Shown here in pieces: positions 6,267 through 6,267 of a DNA stretch of 6,267 nt. The stretch is from the NCBI GenBank assembly GCA_025454125.1, contig JALOPA010000290.1, positions 1 to 6,267 on the forward strand, in the 5' to 3' direction. The notes below the pieces were generated by a model. The model saw only the letters and a program-made list of their open reading frames with translations. It made no database searches and was not told where the DNA came from. Position 1 is the stretch's first letter. Every line of letters begins with the position of its first letter. The translations under genes and the position numbers were made by a program. This stretch comes from Thermodesulfobacteriota bacterium (GTDB lineage: Bacteria > Desulfobacterota > DSM-4660 > Desulfatiglandales > HGW-15).

Positions 6267-6267
6267 G

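Overview
This is a GC-rich bacterial fragment with four genes or gene remnants running rightward and one partial gene running leftward at the right edge. No RNA gene, CRISPR array, integrase or transposase was seen. The combination (xanthine-dehydrogenase-family oxidoreductase, tripartite tricarboxylate transporter, arylsulfotransferase-like beta-propeller protein) and the style of intergenic repeat suggest an anaerobic Desulfobacterota ('Deltaproteobacteria') sediment or metagenome genome. That placement is an inference from gene style only; no taxonomic marker is present.

Layout, left to right. Positions 2-1357 hold the C-terminal ~450 residues of a molybdopterin-binding subunit of the xanthine dehydrogenase family, cut by the left edge. 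Positions 1472-4412 hold a TctC-TctB-TctA set. The substrate-binding protein gene tctC (1472-2321) is broken: an internal segment of about 40-50 codons is missing and the two remaining parts lie in different frames. The membrane genes tctB (2421-2882) and tctA (2910-4412) look complete. A perfect 16-bp inverted repeat (2363-2397) lies between tctC and tctB. Positions 4413-4523 form a noncoding stretch built from repeated and mutually complementary words. Positions 4591-6027 hold an arylsulfotransferase-family six-repeat propeller protein without an obvious signal peptide. An imperfect hairpin (6109-6144) then separates it from the C-terminal end of a leftward gene (6162-6266) with a Pro/Tyr/Ala-rich tail.

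How they may work together (inference): the layout fits a catabolic locus in which a carboxylate or aromatic compound is bound in the periplasm by TctC, imported by TctAB, and processed by the hydroxylase and possibly the sulfotransferase-like protein. In this copy the binding protein should be non-functional, so TctAB would be orphaned unless another TctC-type protein elsewhere in the genome serves it. The damaged tctC and the intergenic repeats are the most notable features; I see no clear evidence of a wholly new system.
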